NCBI RefSeq assembly: GCF_900106055.1 | Contig: NZ_LT629792.1 | Coordinates: forward strand, 992,001 to 1,056,000 | DNA length: 64,000 bases | Reading direction: 5' to 3' | Source of the DNA: Schaalia radingae | GTDB taxonomy: Bacteria; Actinomycetota; Actinomycetes; Actinomycetales; Actinomycetaceae | Part shown: positions 9,023 through 17,890 of the stretch, piece by piece | Numbering within the stretch: the first letter of the stretch is position 1 | Layout: every line of letters starts with the position of its first letter | The notes under the pieces: model-generated | Told to the model about the DNA's origin: nothing | Databases searched by the model: none | What the model saw: only the letters and a program-made list of their open reading frames with translations | Position numbers and translations under genes: made by a program

Positions 9023-9796
9023 CTAGGCCGTCACCAGCGGCATCGTCACGGCATACTGCGCAGCGTCGTAGCAGTGCGTCGCGTACTCGACGATCCGCCC
9101 CGACTCGTCATACGACGTTCGCTTCATGGTGACGAGGGCAGCCGACGGATCAACGTGCAGAATCTCCGCCTCATAGTCTGAGGCATTCTTCGCTCCGATC
9201 TGCTGATAGCCCGACTGGAGGTGGACACCAGATTGGGCCAGGCAATGGTAGAAGCCGTCGCGTGCCAGGTCGGTCAGCGACGGGGCAATGTCGGAGGGCA
9301 CGTAGTTCTGCATCAAGGCAAGGCGAGAGTTATCGAGCCACCGCAAACGCTCGAAGAACACAATTTCCGTCCCCTCATCGCACGCGAGTTTCTTACTGAT
9401 GTCCTCATCAGCAAAACGCACCTCGTAGCGCAGGACTTCCGTGCGGGTGGTGTGGCCGGCTTTGATGAGGTCCTCGTTCAGACTTGACAGCTTCACCTGG
9501 CGTTGAACCGGGCTGGGGGAGACCCGCGTTCCGACACCGCGACGTCGCGACAGCAGTCCTTTCGTCACCAGATCCTGGAATGCGCGTCGAACCGTCGGGC
9601 GGGAGATCTGCAAGCGGTTCGCCAGTGACACCTCGTCCTCAATTGTCTGGCCGGGCAGGATCTCACCCTTGGTGATCATGCGTTCCAGTGGTACAGAAAT
9701 CTGCTGATGCAGAGCAACCGGCGAGTCACGATTAATGGTGATTTCGAGGATAAAGGGCTCGTCGAGGTGTTCCTCGTCTGACTTGGTAGTTGTCAT
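9023..9796 (-). CDS. GntR/UTRA-family transcriptional regulator (candidate inositol regulator)
   Basis: 257 residues. N-terminal winged helix of the GntR type (about residues 25-92; ANRLQISRPTVRRAFQDL recognition helix) and a C-terminal UTRA ligand-binding domain (about 105-250). Divergent from the iol operon beginning at 10064, as a GntR-type IolR is in Corynebacterium. It probably represses the iol genes in the absence of an inositol intermediate; that is inference from position and family. A GGGAG ribosome-binding site precedes the ATG. Confidence 0.88.
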   Translation of the reverse strand: MTTTKSDEEHLDEPFILEITINRDSPVALHQQISVPLERMITKGEILPGQTIEDEVSLANRLQISRPTVRRAFQDLVTKGLLSRRRGVGTRVSPSPVQRQVKLSSLNEDLIKAGHTTRTEVLRYEVRFADEDISKKLACDEGTEIVFFERLRWLDNSRLALMQNYVPSDIAPSLTDLARDGFYHCLAQSGVHLQSGYQQIGAKNASDYEAEILHVDPSAALVTMKRTSYDESGRIVEYATHCYDAAQYAVTMPLVTA

Positions 9797-10063
9797 GTCA
9801 ATCTCCCACTGCCTGTTGTCGTGTTCTCGCGGTAAAGGTGCTCATCAGCCACGATGGTGAAGGAGCATTAGCCAGGATCCACGTCATGTTGTGTACACGC
9901 TAGTCATGTCAACTCCGAATGATACCTCATTTTGAAGGGGTTGGAGATGACAAATAAAAAGGAAGTTCACCCAGTGTCAAAATCCTCTTGTTGTATCTAA
10001 CTGCACAGGAAAACCTTAAATTGTACTGACAAAATCTTGACGATGGGAACTATGTGAGAGATA
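9797..10063. promoter_or_regulatory. Divergent promoter region between the GntR gene and the iol operon
   Basis: 267 nt without a gene. Contains the palindrome GTGTACAC at 9891-9898 flanked by CATGTT and CTAGTCATG, a possible GntR operator, and TGACAAATA at 9948-9956, which resembles half of the motif found upstream of other iol units. TTGACG at about 10034 could be part of the promoter for the 10064 gene. All assignments are tentative. Confidence 0.4.
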
Positions 10064-11032
10064 ATGAGTGTAGTCAAGAACCAAGAGCCGGACGGGCACA
10101 ACGCTGGCCCGACCGATCCTGGTGGAGTGACCGTGAGCAATAGGGCTCGTAGGACGATGAGAGAAGAAATGGTAGCTATCAGGGAAATTCCCGAGATCAG
10201 GATGTATGAACCGCAGCGGATTGCGCAAGCTTTGGAATCACGCAAGCCGGGCGAGTTGAAGAAAGGCGACAAGCTCATGATCATCGCCTGTGACCACCCT
10301 GCGCGCGGCGCGCTGGGAGCAGGAAGCGATGACATGGCGATGGCCAGCCGCATCGACGTGCTCGAGCGTTGCGTGGAAGCATTGAGCAGACCCGGTGTCA
10401 ACGGCTTCCTGGGTACGGCTGACATGATTGAGGATCTCACGTTGCTGGGAGCTCTGGACGGAAAACTTGTCTACGGCTCGATGAACCGCGTGGGCTTGCG
10501 CGGCTCGAAGTTCGAAATGGACGACCAATTCAACTGCTACGATCCGGACGGCATTGAAAAGGCCAGGCTGGACGGTGGCAAGACGCTGACGCGTATCTGC
10601 CTGGAAGACCCCGCCACGGCCAACACCCTCAAGGCGACAGCCGATGCAATCAACGCAATGTCGGACAGGGGACTGGTCACCATGATCGAACCCTTCATGT
10701 CGAAGTGGGTGGACGGCTCCGTCGTGAACGACCTGACTCCTGATGCCGTCATCAAGTCGATGGCTATTGCTTCGGGCCTGGGTCGCACATCCGCCTATAC
10801 TTGGTTGAAGTTGCCATGTGTCGATGACATGGAGCGCGTCATGGAAGCTGCGACACTACCGTCGCTGATCCTGGGCGGCGAGGTGTCCAAGGATGCTGAC
10901 GTGACACTGGAGAAGTGGCACGTCGCCCTGCAACAACCGAACGTCTTTGGCCTGGTCATCGGGCGGTCCCTTCTGTTCCCGACCGATGGCGATGTCACCA
11001 AAGCTGTCGACAATACTGTGGAGTTACTGTGA
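10064..11032 (+). CDS. Cgl0158-type (beta/alpha)8 aldolase, probable 2-deoxy-5-keto-gluconate-6-P aldolase
   Basis: Up to 322 residues. Class I aldolase-like barrel with the family stretches KLMIIACDHPARGALG, VNGFLGTADMIEDL, SMNRVGLRGS, MIEPFMSKW and a KLPCV segment that may supply a barrel Lys. Genes of this type sit in actinobacterial inositol clusters, where they probably replace the class II aldolase IolJ that splits DKGP into DHAP and malonate semialdehyde. Start uncertain: the ATG at 10064 is the longest; a GTG at 10133 has GGAG five nt upstream, and an ATG lies at 10157. Its stop overlaps the iolB GTG by 4 nt. Confidence 0.75.
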   Translation: MSVVKNQEPDGHNAGPTDPGGVTVSNRARRTMREEMVAIREIPEIRMYEPQRIAQALESRKPGELKKGDKLMIIACDHPARGALGAGSDDMAMASRIDVLERCVEALSRPGVNGFLGTADMIEDLTLLGALDGKLVYGSMNRVGLRGSKFEMDDQFNCYDPDGIEKARLDGGKTLTRICLEDPATANTLKATADAINAMSDRGLVTMIEPFMSKWVDGSVVNDLTPDAVIKSMAIASGLGRTSAYTWLKLPCVDDMERVMEAATLPSLILGGEVSKDADVTLEKWHVALQQPNVFGLVIGRSLLFPTDGDVTKAVDNTVELL

Positions 11033-11937
11033 ACGACAACGAAAAATACGTCATCAAGGCCGGATCCACGGCCGAAGGCAAGTTCCAGACCTCGATTTCC
11101 GCTGAACGTGCTGGCTGGGAATGGTGCTCGCTGCGCGTCGTCGCGCTCAAAGCAGGCGAGTCCCAGAAAGTCGACACCGAGGGCGAAGAACTGCTGGTTC
11201 TTCCCCTCGAAGGCTCAGCAACCGTCGAGGTCGACGGCGAACGCTACGAGCTAGCTGGCCGCGAATCCATCTGGACCGGAGTCACCGACTACATCTACAT
11301 CCCGCGCGGCAAGGAATTCACGCTCACCGCAACGACCGACGGCCGCTTTGCGTTGCCGGCAACCAAGGCGGCCAGAGATCTGCCCGTGCGGTACTGCCCG
11401 ATTGACGAAGTCAACAGCGGCATTCGTGGTTCCGGGAACTGGACTCGACAGGTGAACAACTACGCCCTCGGCAATGAGGTGGAAACGTCGCACCTGCTGG
11501 TCACCGAAGTGCTGACCCCCGGCGGCAACTGGTCCTCCTACCCGCCTCACAAGCACGATGAGCACACAGAGACTGAACGCGTCCTTGAAGAGATTTACTA
11601 CTTCGAGATTCGCGAGGGTGGCCTGTCCGGCAGCGACGAAAAAACTGAGGGCCTGGGCCTGCAGCGCGTCTATGATTCGCCGGGACACCCGATCGATGTG
11701 TGTACCGAAGTGCGCTCCGGTGACACCGTTATCGTGCCTCATGGCTACCACGGTCCGTCGGCAGCTGCGCCCGGATACGACATGTACTATCTCAACGTGA
11801 TGGGCGGCCCGGCTGAAGACTCAGTATGGCTCATGACAGATGACCCGGTCCACACGTGGATGCGACAGGAATGGGAAGGGCTCGACATTGACGAACGAGT
11901 CCCGTTCTTCCCGATTAAAGAATCAGAGGTGAAGTAA
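11029..11937 (+). CDS. iolB: 5-deoxy-glucuronate isomerase
   Basis: 302 residues from the GTG at 11029, which overlaps the preceding stop (GTGA). A double cupin; family stretches include PLEGSATVEVDG, ESIWTGVTDYIYIPRGKEF, the metal-binding region PPHKHDEHTETERVLEEIYY and PHGYHGPSAAAPGYDMYYLN. Converts 5-deoxy-glucuronate to 2-deoxy-5-keto-gluconate. The longer frame that begins further upstream would overlap the aldolase gene and is not supported. Confidence 0.95.
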   Translation: MNDNEKYVIKAGSTAEGKFQTSISAERAGWEWCSLRVVALKAGESQKVDTEGEELLVLPLEGSATVEVDGERYELAGRESIWTGVTDYIYIPRGKEFTLTATTDGRFALPATKAARDLPVRYCPIDEVNSGIRGSGNWTRQVNNYALGNEVETSHLLVTEVLTPGGNWSSYPPHKHDEHTETERVLEEIYYFEIREGGLSGSDEKTEGLGLQRVYDSPGHPIDVCTEVRSGDTVIVPHGYHGPSAAAPGYDMYYLNVMGGPAEDSVWLMTDDPVHTWMRQEWEGLDIDERVPFFPIKESEVK

Positions 11938-13832
11938 TGGCCAACGAAGAAACAGTACGCCTCACAGTTGGACAGGCAATCGTCCGTTTCCTGGTGAACC
12001 AGTACGTCGAGCATGACGGGGAAGAACATCGCTTTGTCTCCGGTGCATTCGGCATTTTCGGTCACGGCAACGTCCTGGGAATCGGACAGGCTTTGTTGCA
12101 AAACGAGCTGGACCCCGAACCCGATGGCGGATCCCTGCCCTACATCATGCCGCGCAACGAGCAGGGAATGGTCAACGCGGCTGCCGCCTACGCCAAGGCG
12201 ACCAACCGTCAGCGTATCTTCGCATGCACGTCTTCGATCGGACCTGGCGCACTGAATATGGTCACAGGCGCCGCACTGGCCACGACGAACCGTCTGCCGG
12301 TTCTGCTGTTCCCCAGTGATATTTTCGCCACCCGTTACCCCGATCCCGTGCTGCAGCAGGTTGAGAACGCGCAGACACTGGATACCTCGGTCAACGATGC
12401 GTTCCGCCCGGTCAGCGTGTTCTTCGATCGGATCAATCGTCCTGAACAGCTGCTCCCGTCACTCATGCAGGCTTTCCGTGCGCTGACTGACCCGGCCGAT
12501 ACGGGTGCAGTGACGCTGGCGTTGCCTCAGGACGTGCAGGCCGAGGCGTATGACTTCCCGGTCAAGGCGTTCCGCAAGCGCGTGTGGCACATTCGTCGCG
12601 CTCCGTTGGACCAGGCGTCGCTGGATCGTGCGGTTGACGCCATTAAGGCTTCGAAAAAGCCGCTGGTTGTTGCCGGCGGTGGGGTGAAGTATTCCGAGGC
12701 ATCCCAGGCCCTGCGTGACTTTGCGGCCGCGACCGGGATGCCGGTCTCTGACACTCAGGCAGGCAAGGGTGCGATCAACTTCGATCACCCTCAGGCCGTC
12801 GGCGGCGTGGGATCGACGGGCTGCGACAGTGCGAACCACCTGGCTGACGAAGCTGACCTGATCATCGGTGTGGGCACACGCTACTCGGACTTCACGACAG
12901 CTTCGCACACCCAGTTCAAGAACCCGGATGTCGCATTTGTCAACATCAACGTCAAGCCCTTCGATGCAGTGAAGAATGCTGGAGAAATGCTGGTGGCTGA
13001 CGCGCGAGAGGCACTTGTCGCACTGACCGGCGCGCTTGATGGCTGGCATGTCGATGATAAGTACTCGCACAGGATCGCTGATGAGAAGGCAGCGTGGGAG
13101 AAAACCACGAAGGAGCTGTACCACCTTGATCATCAGCCATTGCCCTCCCAGCTGGAGGTCTTCGGCGCACTGAACGAGATGATGGGTGACAACGACATCG
13201 TCATCAACGCTGCCGGATCTATGCCCGGCGACCTGCAGGCACTGTGGCAGGCGAAGAACCCGACGCAGTATCACGTGGAGTACGCCTTCTCGACCATGGG
13301 ATATGAAATCCCAGCCGGCTTGGGTGTTAAGCTGGCTCATCCTGATTCCGAGGTTGTCGCAATCGTCGGTGACGGTACCTATCAGATGCTGCCGATGGAA
13401 CTGGCCACCGTCGTTCAGGAGCGCGTGAAAGTCATCTATGTCCTGTTGCAGAACCACGGCTTCGCCTCGATCGGCGCGCTGTCAGAGTCGCACGGATCCC
13501 AGAGGTTCGGCACCCGTTACACGATGGGTGCAGGCAATGCGCACAACGAGCCGGGTGACAACCTGCCGGTCGATATCGCCAAGAATGCTGAATCATGGGG
13601 CCTGGACGTACTGCGCGTGACAACGATGGACGAGTTCCGCGATGCCTACCGCAAGGCCGAAGCATCCGACAGGGCGACGATGATCCACATCGAAACTGAC
13701 CTGTACGGACCGAACCCGCCGAGCTCAAGTTGGTGGGATGTTGCAGTGGCCGAGGTTTCGCGCATCGATTCGACCACCGAGGCTCGCAAGGAGTACGAAG
13801 AGAAGAAGGCAACGCAGCGCCTTTACCTGTGA
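11937..13832 (+). CDS. iolD: 3D-(3,5/4)-trihydroxycyclohexane-1,2-dione hydrolase
   Basis: 631 residues, a thiamine-diphosphate enzyme that opens the ring of trihydroxycyclohexane-dione. The N-terminal Pyr domain has GAFGIFGHGNVLGIGQAL; the central domain is of the TPP type; the C-terminal PP domain has the Mg/TPP motif VGDGTYQMLPMELAT and LLQNHGFASIGALSES. Preceded by AGAGGTG; its ATG shares one base with the iolB stop. Last gene before a strong hairpin at 13846. Confidence 0.96.
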   Translation: MANEETVRLTVGQAIVRFLVNQYVEHDGEEHRFVSGAFGIFGHGNVLGIGQALLQNELDPEPDGGSLPYIMPRNEQGMVNAAAAYAKATNRQRIFACTSSIGPGALNMVTGAALATTNRLPVLLFPSDIFATRYPDPVLQQVENAQTLDTSVNDAFRPVSVFFDRINRPEQLLPSLMQAFRALTDPADTGAVTLALPQDVQAEAYDFPVKAFRKRVWHIRRAPLDQASLDRAVDAIKASKKPLVVAGGGVKYSEASQALRDFAAATGMPVSDTQAGKGAINFDHPQAVGGVGSTGCDSANHLADEADLIIGVGTRYSDFTTASHTQFKNPDVAFVNINVKPFDAVKNAGEMLVADAREALVALTGALDGWHVDDKYSHRIADEKAAWEKTTKELYHLDHQPLPSQLEVFGALNEMMGDNDIVINAAGSMPGDLQALWQAKNPTQYHVEYAFSTMGYEIPAGLGVKLAHPDSEVVAIVGDGTYQMLPMELATVVQERVKVIYVLLQNHGFASIGALSESHGSQRFGTRYTMGAGNAHNEPGDNLPVDIAKNAESWGLDVLRVTTMDEFRDAYRKAEASDRATMIHIETDLYGPNPPSSSWWDVAVAEVSRIDSTTEARKEYEEKKATQRLYL

Positions 13833-13845
13833 AGATGACGAGCGG

Positions 13846-13877
13846 GCGGTAGGGGACTGGGCTCAGTCGCCTACCGC
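13846..13877 (+). terminator. Hairpin after iolD
   Basis: GCGGTAGG-G-GACTG / GGCT / CAGTC-G-CCTACCGC: thirteen pairs with one G-G mismatch, starting 13 nt after the iolD stop. No strong T run follows. Confidence 0.65.
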
Positions 13878-13900
13878 TGCTCGCGTCTTAAGACATAAAG

Positions 13901-13938
13901 CAAGCGCGGCAACAGGTGTGTTCCTGCTGCCGCGCTTG
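13901..13938. terminator. Second hairpin, between iolD and the converging small gene
   Basis: CAAGCGCGGCA and an outer-matching TGCCGCGCTTG form a 16-bp stem with one mismatch and a 6-nt loop. It lies 19 nt beyond the stop of the minus-strand gene at 13957, so it can serve both converging transcripts. Confidence 0.6.
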
Positions 13939-13956
13939 ATGCGTCGTGCGACCAGA

Positions 13957-14190
13957 TCAGATCTGGTCAGCCGCTTTCAGGATCTGGCGGACGACCACGA
14001 CTGGTGTCAGGATCGAGGTGGCCAGACCGGTTGCGATGGTCAGCGCTGGGTTAACGAACAGGCCGGCGATTGCCAGGACGGCGGCCAGAGCAAGCAGAAC
14101 CGTCAGGACAATTGTAAAGGTGCCGCTGTGGGCGTACTCCTGCTCGCGGATTGCTGGCATGGTCATGCTGGTGTCAACGAGTGCAGTCAT
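13957..14190 (-). CDS. Small hypothetical membrane protein
   Basis: 77 residues with AGGAAAG seven nt upstream of the ATG. Two hydrophobic segments (about residues 25-45 and 47-70: TIVLTVLLALAAVLAIAGLF, then VNPALTIATGLATSILTPVVV). No catalytic motif. It sits opposite and between the two iol transcription units. I do not recognise a family. Confidence 0.6.
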   Translation of the reverse strand: MTALVDTSMTMPAIREQEYAHSGTFTIVLTVLLALAAVLAIAGLFVNPALTIATGLATSILTPVVVVRQILKAADQI

Positions 14191-14692
14191 TGTGGAACTT
14201 TCCTTTCTGAATATGCCGTCTCAGACTCGTTTTTTCGTGATTAATGTCGTTTCTTCCCTCACGTCTGAGGTTCCAGGCATAGCGGATTCTGTTTATGGAA
14301 GTCAGTGGGATGATCTGAGAAAGTGTGCGAGGCCTCGCGGATAATTCGTCTCAGGATCGTCTGCAGCAAGTAGGTGCAGGCGTGAAAGAATGGCGCTGTC
14401 CGTGGGATATGGAGCAGTCGCGGCTGAGCAATGAGAGTGAAATCGCTGGGGCATAAGCCTCAGCCTGCATCATCTGCAAAGCGTTTCTCCTTCAACTCGG
14501 GCGCGATATGCCTTGGTGGGCATTCGCACCACCTAGTGCATGGCGTGTCCGAGGAGGCTCACCTCGCTCGTACGGTCATTACAGTAACGTATACATCTGG
14601 CGATTGCTAGTACAAAGTGTCAATTGTGGTGCACTACTCCAAATTTGAGGCCCTTCATGATGGTAAATAGCCTGATGTAGAGGGATTTGGGG
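14191..14692. other. Non-coding stretch upstream of the second iol operon
   Basis: About 500 nt without a supported gene on either strand. No tRNA, repeat or long hairpin was recognised. Together with the regulatory sites at 14693-14767 it forms a 634-nt gap, long for this gene-dense region. Confidence 0.5.
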
Positions 14693-14708
14693 AATGTAGC
14701 GACAAATG
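14693..14708 (+). promoter_or_regulatory. Shared iol motif, copy 1 (AATGTAGCGACAAATG)
   Basis: Matches AATGTAGTGACAAATG at 22258-22273 at 15 of 16 positions and AATGTCGTCACAAATG at 26599 at 13 of 16. Lies 117 nt upstream of the 14825 gene. Likely binding site of one regulator, perhaps the GntR protein. Confidence 0.55.
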
Positions 14709-14747
14709 TGTGACTTTCACTTGAATAAGTCAGTGATGCGCGATACA

Positions 14748-14767
14748 CTTTTGGCGCGCGCCAAAAG
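14748..14767. promoter_or_regulatory. 20-bp perfect palindromic operator
   Basis: CTTTTGGCGCGCGCCAAAAG is a perfect 20-bp palindrome with a central CG, as in LacI-family operators, 57 nt upstream of the ATG at 14825. The two tandem LacI genes at 17891 and 18877 are candidates to bind it. Confidence 0.7.
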
Positions 14768-14824
14768 GGTGAAAGAAGAGCGACGTGAGCCCATTCAGGC
14801 AGGTGCGCTGAAGAGAAAGGTTCA

Positions 14825-15760
14825 ATGATGAGCGGAAAATCCAGGAACACCGAAAACCCGAAATACTCCAAATTGGTCGTGGGGGTGTGTCCCGACCAGT
14901 GGGGAGTGTGGTTTGCCGAAGATGACAAGCAGATCGAGCCACGCCAGGCGATGAAGGAAATGGCCGAGGCAGGCTTTGAGATTCTTGAAACCGGACCGTG
15001 GGGATACTTCCCGACTGATCCCAAGGAGCTGACCAAGTGGACTGATGAATTTGGCTTCAAGGTCGTCTCAGGTACAGGGTGGGGCATCCTGCACAAGAAG
15101 GAAGCATGGCCAGAAACTGAGCGCCATTTCCGTGAGATGGCGGAAACGGCTGCCGCGGTGGGCGCCGAATACATGGTGCACCTGCCTCCGCTGTACCGCG
15201 ATGATAAGACGTGGGAATGGACGGATGATCGTGTGCTGGATCCAGACACCTGGAAGCTCTACATCGAAAACGCCAACAAGCTGGGACAATTGCTGCTTGA
15301 TGATTATGGTCTGAAAATGGTGCTGCATCCGCACGGCGATTCCCACATTGAGACCCCCGAAGAGATCTACCGCATATTCGATGCCACCGATCCTCGGTAT
15401 GTCAACCTCTGCCTCGATACCGGACACATCGTCTACGGCGGAGGCGACCCGATCGAAATGATCAAGAAGTACCCCGAGCGCATTACCTATGTGCATATCA
15501 AGTCCTTCGACATGGACATTGCACGTGAAGCCCATGAGAAGGATTGGCCATTTGGCGAGGCGGTCGCGAAGGGAGCAGCAGTGCGTCCACCTGCCGGCGC
15601 CCCCGACATGGTTCAGCTCATTGACGCGCTCTCGGAACTTGATCGAGAGATCTACTGCGTGTGCGAGCAGGACATGTACCCGTGTGCACCTGATTTCCCG
15701 CTGCCCAATGCCATTAAGACGCGCGAATATCTGGCCTCCATTGGCCTTGGCACGCTCTAG
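14825..15760 (+). CDS. Sugar phosphate isomerase/epimerase, IolE/inosose isomerase-like
   Basis: 311 residues (an ATG at 14828 is an alternative start; GAAAGG precedes both). AP-endonuclease-2/xylose-isomerase-like TIM barrel: VGVCPDQWGVWF at the start, LHPHGDSHIETPEEI, CLDTGHIVYGGG and THIVYGG-type metal ligands (E, D, H, E). Probably acts on an inosose or keto-inositol from the partner dehydrogenase encoded 27 nt downstream. Distinct from the more typical iolE at 28671. Confidence 0.82.
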   Translation: MMSGKSRNTENPKYSKLVVGVCPDQWGVWFAEDDKQIEPRQAMKEMAEAGFEILETGPWGYFPTDPKELTKWTDEFGFKVVSGTGWGILHKKEAWPETERHFREMAETAAAVGAEYMVHLPPLYRDDKTWEWTDDRVLDPDTWKLYIENANKLGQLLLDDYGLKMVLHPHGDSHIETPEEIYRIFDATDPRYVNLCLDTGHIVYGGGDPIEMIKKYPERITYVHIKSFDMDIAREAHEKDWPFGEAVAKGAAVRPPAGAPDMVQLIDALSELDREIYCVCEQDMYPCAPDFPLPNAIKTREYLASIGLGTL

Positions 15761-15787
15761 CAAATCGGAACAAATAGGAGGAAGACG

Positions 15788-16795
15788 ATGACCGTGCGAA
15801 TCGGTGTGATTGGTTGCGGCGGAATGGGGCGGGCCCATGTCGAGCGCATCATCAATGACTTGTCAGGGGGGCAGATTGTTGCAGCCGCAGATGTCAACCT
15901 GGAGGCCGCGCAGCAGGTCGCAGATGCGGTTGGTGGGACAGCGTATGCGTCAGGCCAGGAACTGATTGCAGATCCGAATGTTGATGCAGTGCTGATTGCC
16001 ACCTTCGGCCGTGTGCACGCCCCCGACGTGATCAACGCGATCGAAGCTGGCAAATATGTACTCTGTGAAAAACCGCTGGCGACGACTACCGAGGACTGTC
16101 TGGCCATTATGGACGCCGAACAGAAGGCAGGTAAGCGCCTGACTACCGTGGGATTCATGCGCCGCTTCGATCCTGCCTACAATTCGATCAAGGCTATTGC
16201 CGATGCCGGTGAAAACGGTCCGATCCTCATGGTGCACAACAGGCATCGCAACCCGAGTGTGCCAGAGAACTACTCATCGCGCATGCTCATCGATGACACG
16301 GCAATCCACGAGATCGACACCATGCGCTGGATGACGGGCGAAGAAATCGTGGAGGTTCGCGTCGATCCGGTACGTCAGACCACCAAGGCGCGCGAGGATC
16401 TGCATGAGCCCATCGTGTTGGTCATGTACACAGATTCCGGCATTCGCCTCGATGATGAAGTTAACGTCAGTCTGCAGTGGGGATACTCCATCGAGTGTGA
16501 AGTCGTCCTGGAGACGGCGGCAGTGCGCCTCGGAGATCAGGAGGGCATCCACATCCGCGACATGGCTGGCAACCGTAATCCGATCTGTCGATCGCACATT
16601 GATCGCTTCCAGACAGCGTTCAACGCGGAAGTACAGGCGTGGATCAACGCAGTAGCGCGCGATGAACACACTGGATCGACGGCGTGGGACGGGTACGCGG
16701 CAACTGCCGTTGTCAACGCAGCACTGGAATCGCAGGAAAAGGGCGGGGAGGTTGTTCGAGTCAGCATGATCGACAAGCCTGATTTCTACGCCTGA
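15788..16795 (+). CDS. Gfo/Idh/MocA family oxidoreductase, inositol 2-dehydrogenase-like
   Basis: 335 residues. Rossmann motif GVIGCGGMGRAHVERI at the N-terminus, CEKPLATT with the conserved Lys, and VGFMRRFDPAYNSIK as in IolG proteins; AIHEIDTMRWMTGE contains the active-site His/Asp pair. GGAGGAAG precedes the ATG. Paired in one operon with the TIM-barrel gene upstream; likely oxidises myo-inositol or a stereoisomer with NAD+. Confidence 0.88.
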   Translation: MTVRIGVIGCGGMGRAHVERIINDLSGGQIVAAADVNLEAAQQVADAVGGTAYASGQELIADPNVDAVLIATFGRVHAPDVINAIEAGKYVLCEKPLATTTEDCLAIMDAEQKAGKRLTTVGFMRRFDPAYNSIKAIADAGENGPILMVHNRHRNPSVPENYSSRMLIDDTAIHEIDTMRWMTGEEIVEVRVDPVRQTTKAREDLHEPIVLVMYTDSGIRLDDEVNVSLQWGYSIECEVVLETAAVRLGDQEGIHIRDMAGNRNPICRSHIDRFQTAFNAEVQAWINAVARDEHTGSTAWDGYAATAVVNAALESQEKGGEVVRVSMIDKPDFYA

Positions 16796-16903
16796 GACAG
16801 ACAGTGGGGCGCTCACCGGATCTGTTTATACCTGGGAGCGCCTCGCTGGACTCGCCGCGCTATTGAAGTTCGTGTGTAAAACAGCTACATTGGAACTACC
16901 GAT

Positions 16904-16917
16904 TTAACGCGCGTTAA
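16904..16917. promoter_or_regulatory. LacI-type operator TTAACGCGCGTTAA, copy 1
   Basis: Perfect 14-bp palindrome 64 nt upstream of the ATG at 16981. The operon it heads includes two LacI regulators, so autoregulation is likely. The same palindrome occurs at 19904 and 26474. Confidence 0.75.
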
Positions 16918-16980
16918 TGCAGGACCGACAAACGGAGTCAGATCCTTACACCGCACATTTTTCACATCGAAAGGGACGCA

Positions 16981-17853
16981 ATGGTTCACATCGCACTTGA
17001 TCCGAACATGTATTACCGCTCCATGTCAACGGCTCAGACCCTGCATAAGGCTCGTGAGCTTGGTTTCAACTACGTCGAGCTATCACCCAACACAGAGTTC
17101 CACTTTTGGCAGCGCCATCCGAAGTGGGATGACGACCTCATTGACGAGCTCAAGAAAGCTGAAAAAGATACGGGAGTGAAGATCGAGACTCTCAACCCGG
17201 TCTTTAACTGGTCATCTGTTGACGAACAGGAACGTCAGGCGCAGGTGCGCAACTGGCGCTCCCTGCTCGAAGCTGCTGACCGCCTGGACGTGCGCAAAAT
17301 AGTCTCCGAGTTCTCCGGCAACCCCAACACCCTCGTCCAGTGTGAACACCAGTGGTACAAGTCGATTGACGAGCTGTCTGGTGACTTCGAAAAATACGGC
17401 ATCCAGCTGGCGATGGAGCCGCACCCTTACGATTTTGTCGAAACTCACGACGAGGCCTATTCCATCATCCGCGGCGTCAACAAGGACTGGATCGGCTACG
17501 AGTACTGCGGGCCTCACACATTCCATATCTCCGAAGGCAAGGGCGACATCGAACGGATGATCAAACACTGCGCACCGAAGCTGCGCGAGGTGCACGTGGC
17601 CGATGCCTACAACCACGCGGCCAATGACGGTAACCGCTACATCGTCAACCCGCCCGGTGTTGACGCCCGAGTCCACCAGCACAATGAAATCGGCCAGGGC
17701 GAGGTCAACTGGAGCGAACTGTTCGACGCACTGCGCGAGGTCAACTTCGATGGAGTCTTCTCCGTGTGCATCTTTGGGTGGCATGAATGGGCCGATGAGA
17801 TGAATACGCGGGTCTTGGAGCGTCTGCGCTCCGAGTTTCCGGATGCTCGATAA
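16981..17853 (+). CDS. Sugar phosphate isomerase/epimerase, IolH-like
   Basis: 290 residues; GAAAGGGACGCA upstream of the ATG. TIM barrel of the xylose-isomerase-like superfamily. The opening IALDPNMYY and ELGFNYVELSPNTEF resemble IolH proteins. Candidate metal ligands: SEFSG, MEPHPYD, CGPHTFHIS, HVADAYNH. Role in inositol breakdown is not settled for this family. First gene of an operon with two LacI regulators. Confidence 0.8.
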   Translation: MVHIALDPNMYYRSMSTAQTLHKARELGFNYVELSPNTEFHFWQRHPKWDDDLIDELKKAEKDTGVKIETLNPVFNWSSVDEQERQAQVRNWRSLLEAADRLDVRKIVSEFSGNPNTLVQCEHQWYKSIDELSGDFEKYGIQLAMEPHPYDFVETHDEAYSIIRGVNKDWIGYEYCGPHTFHISEGKGDIERMIKHCAPKLREVHVADAYNHAANDGNRYIVNPPGVDARVHQHNEIGQGEVNWSELFDALREVNFDGVFSVCIFGWHEWADEMNTRVLERLRSEFPDAR

Positions 17854-17890
17854 GCTGGAGGACAGTCCAGACTCACAGGAAGGCCCCCGC

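Noticed and set aside
12459..13457. 332-codon minus-strand frame
   Set aside because: Antisense to iolD, which has full thiamine-enzyme motifs.
14620..15249. 209-codon minus-strand frame crossing the 14825 operon promoter
   Set aside because: Overlaps the regulatory sites and the 5' end of the TIM-barrel gene; composition is that of a shadow frame.
16808..16842. Weak hairpin GGCGCTC/GAGCGCC after the 15788 gene
   Set aside because: Only seven pairs with a loop of about 21 nt and no T run; not strong enough to call a terminator.
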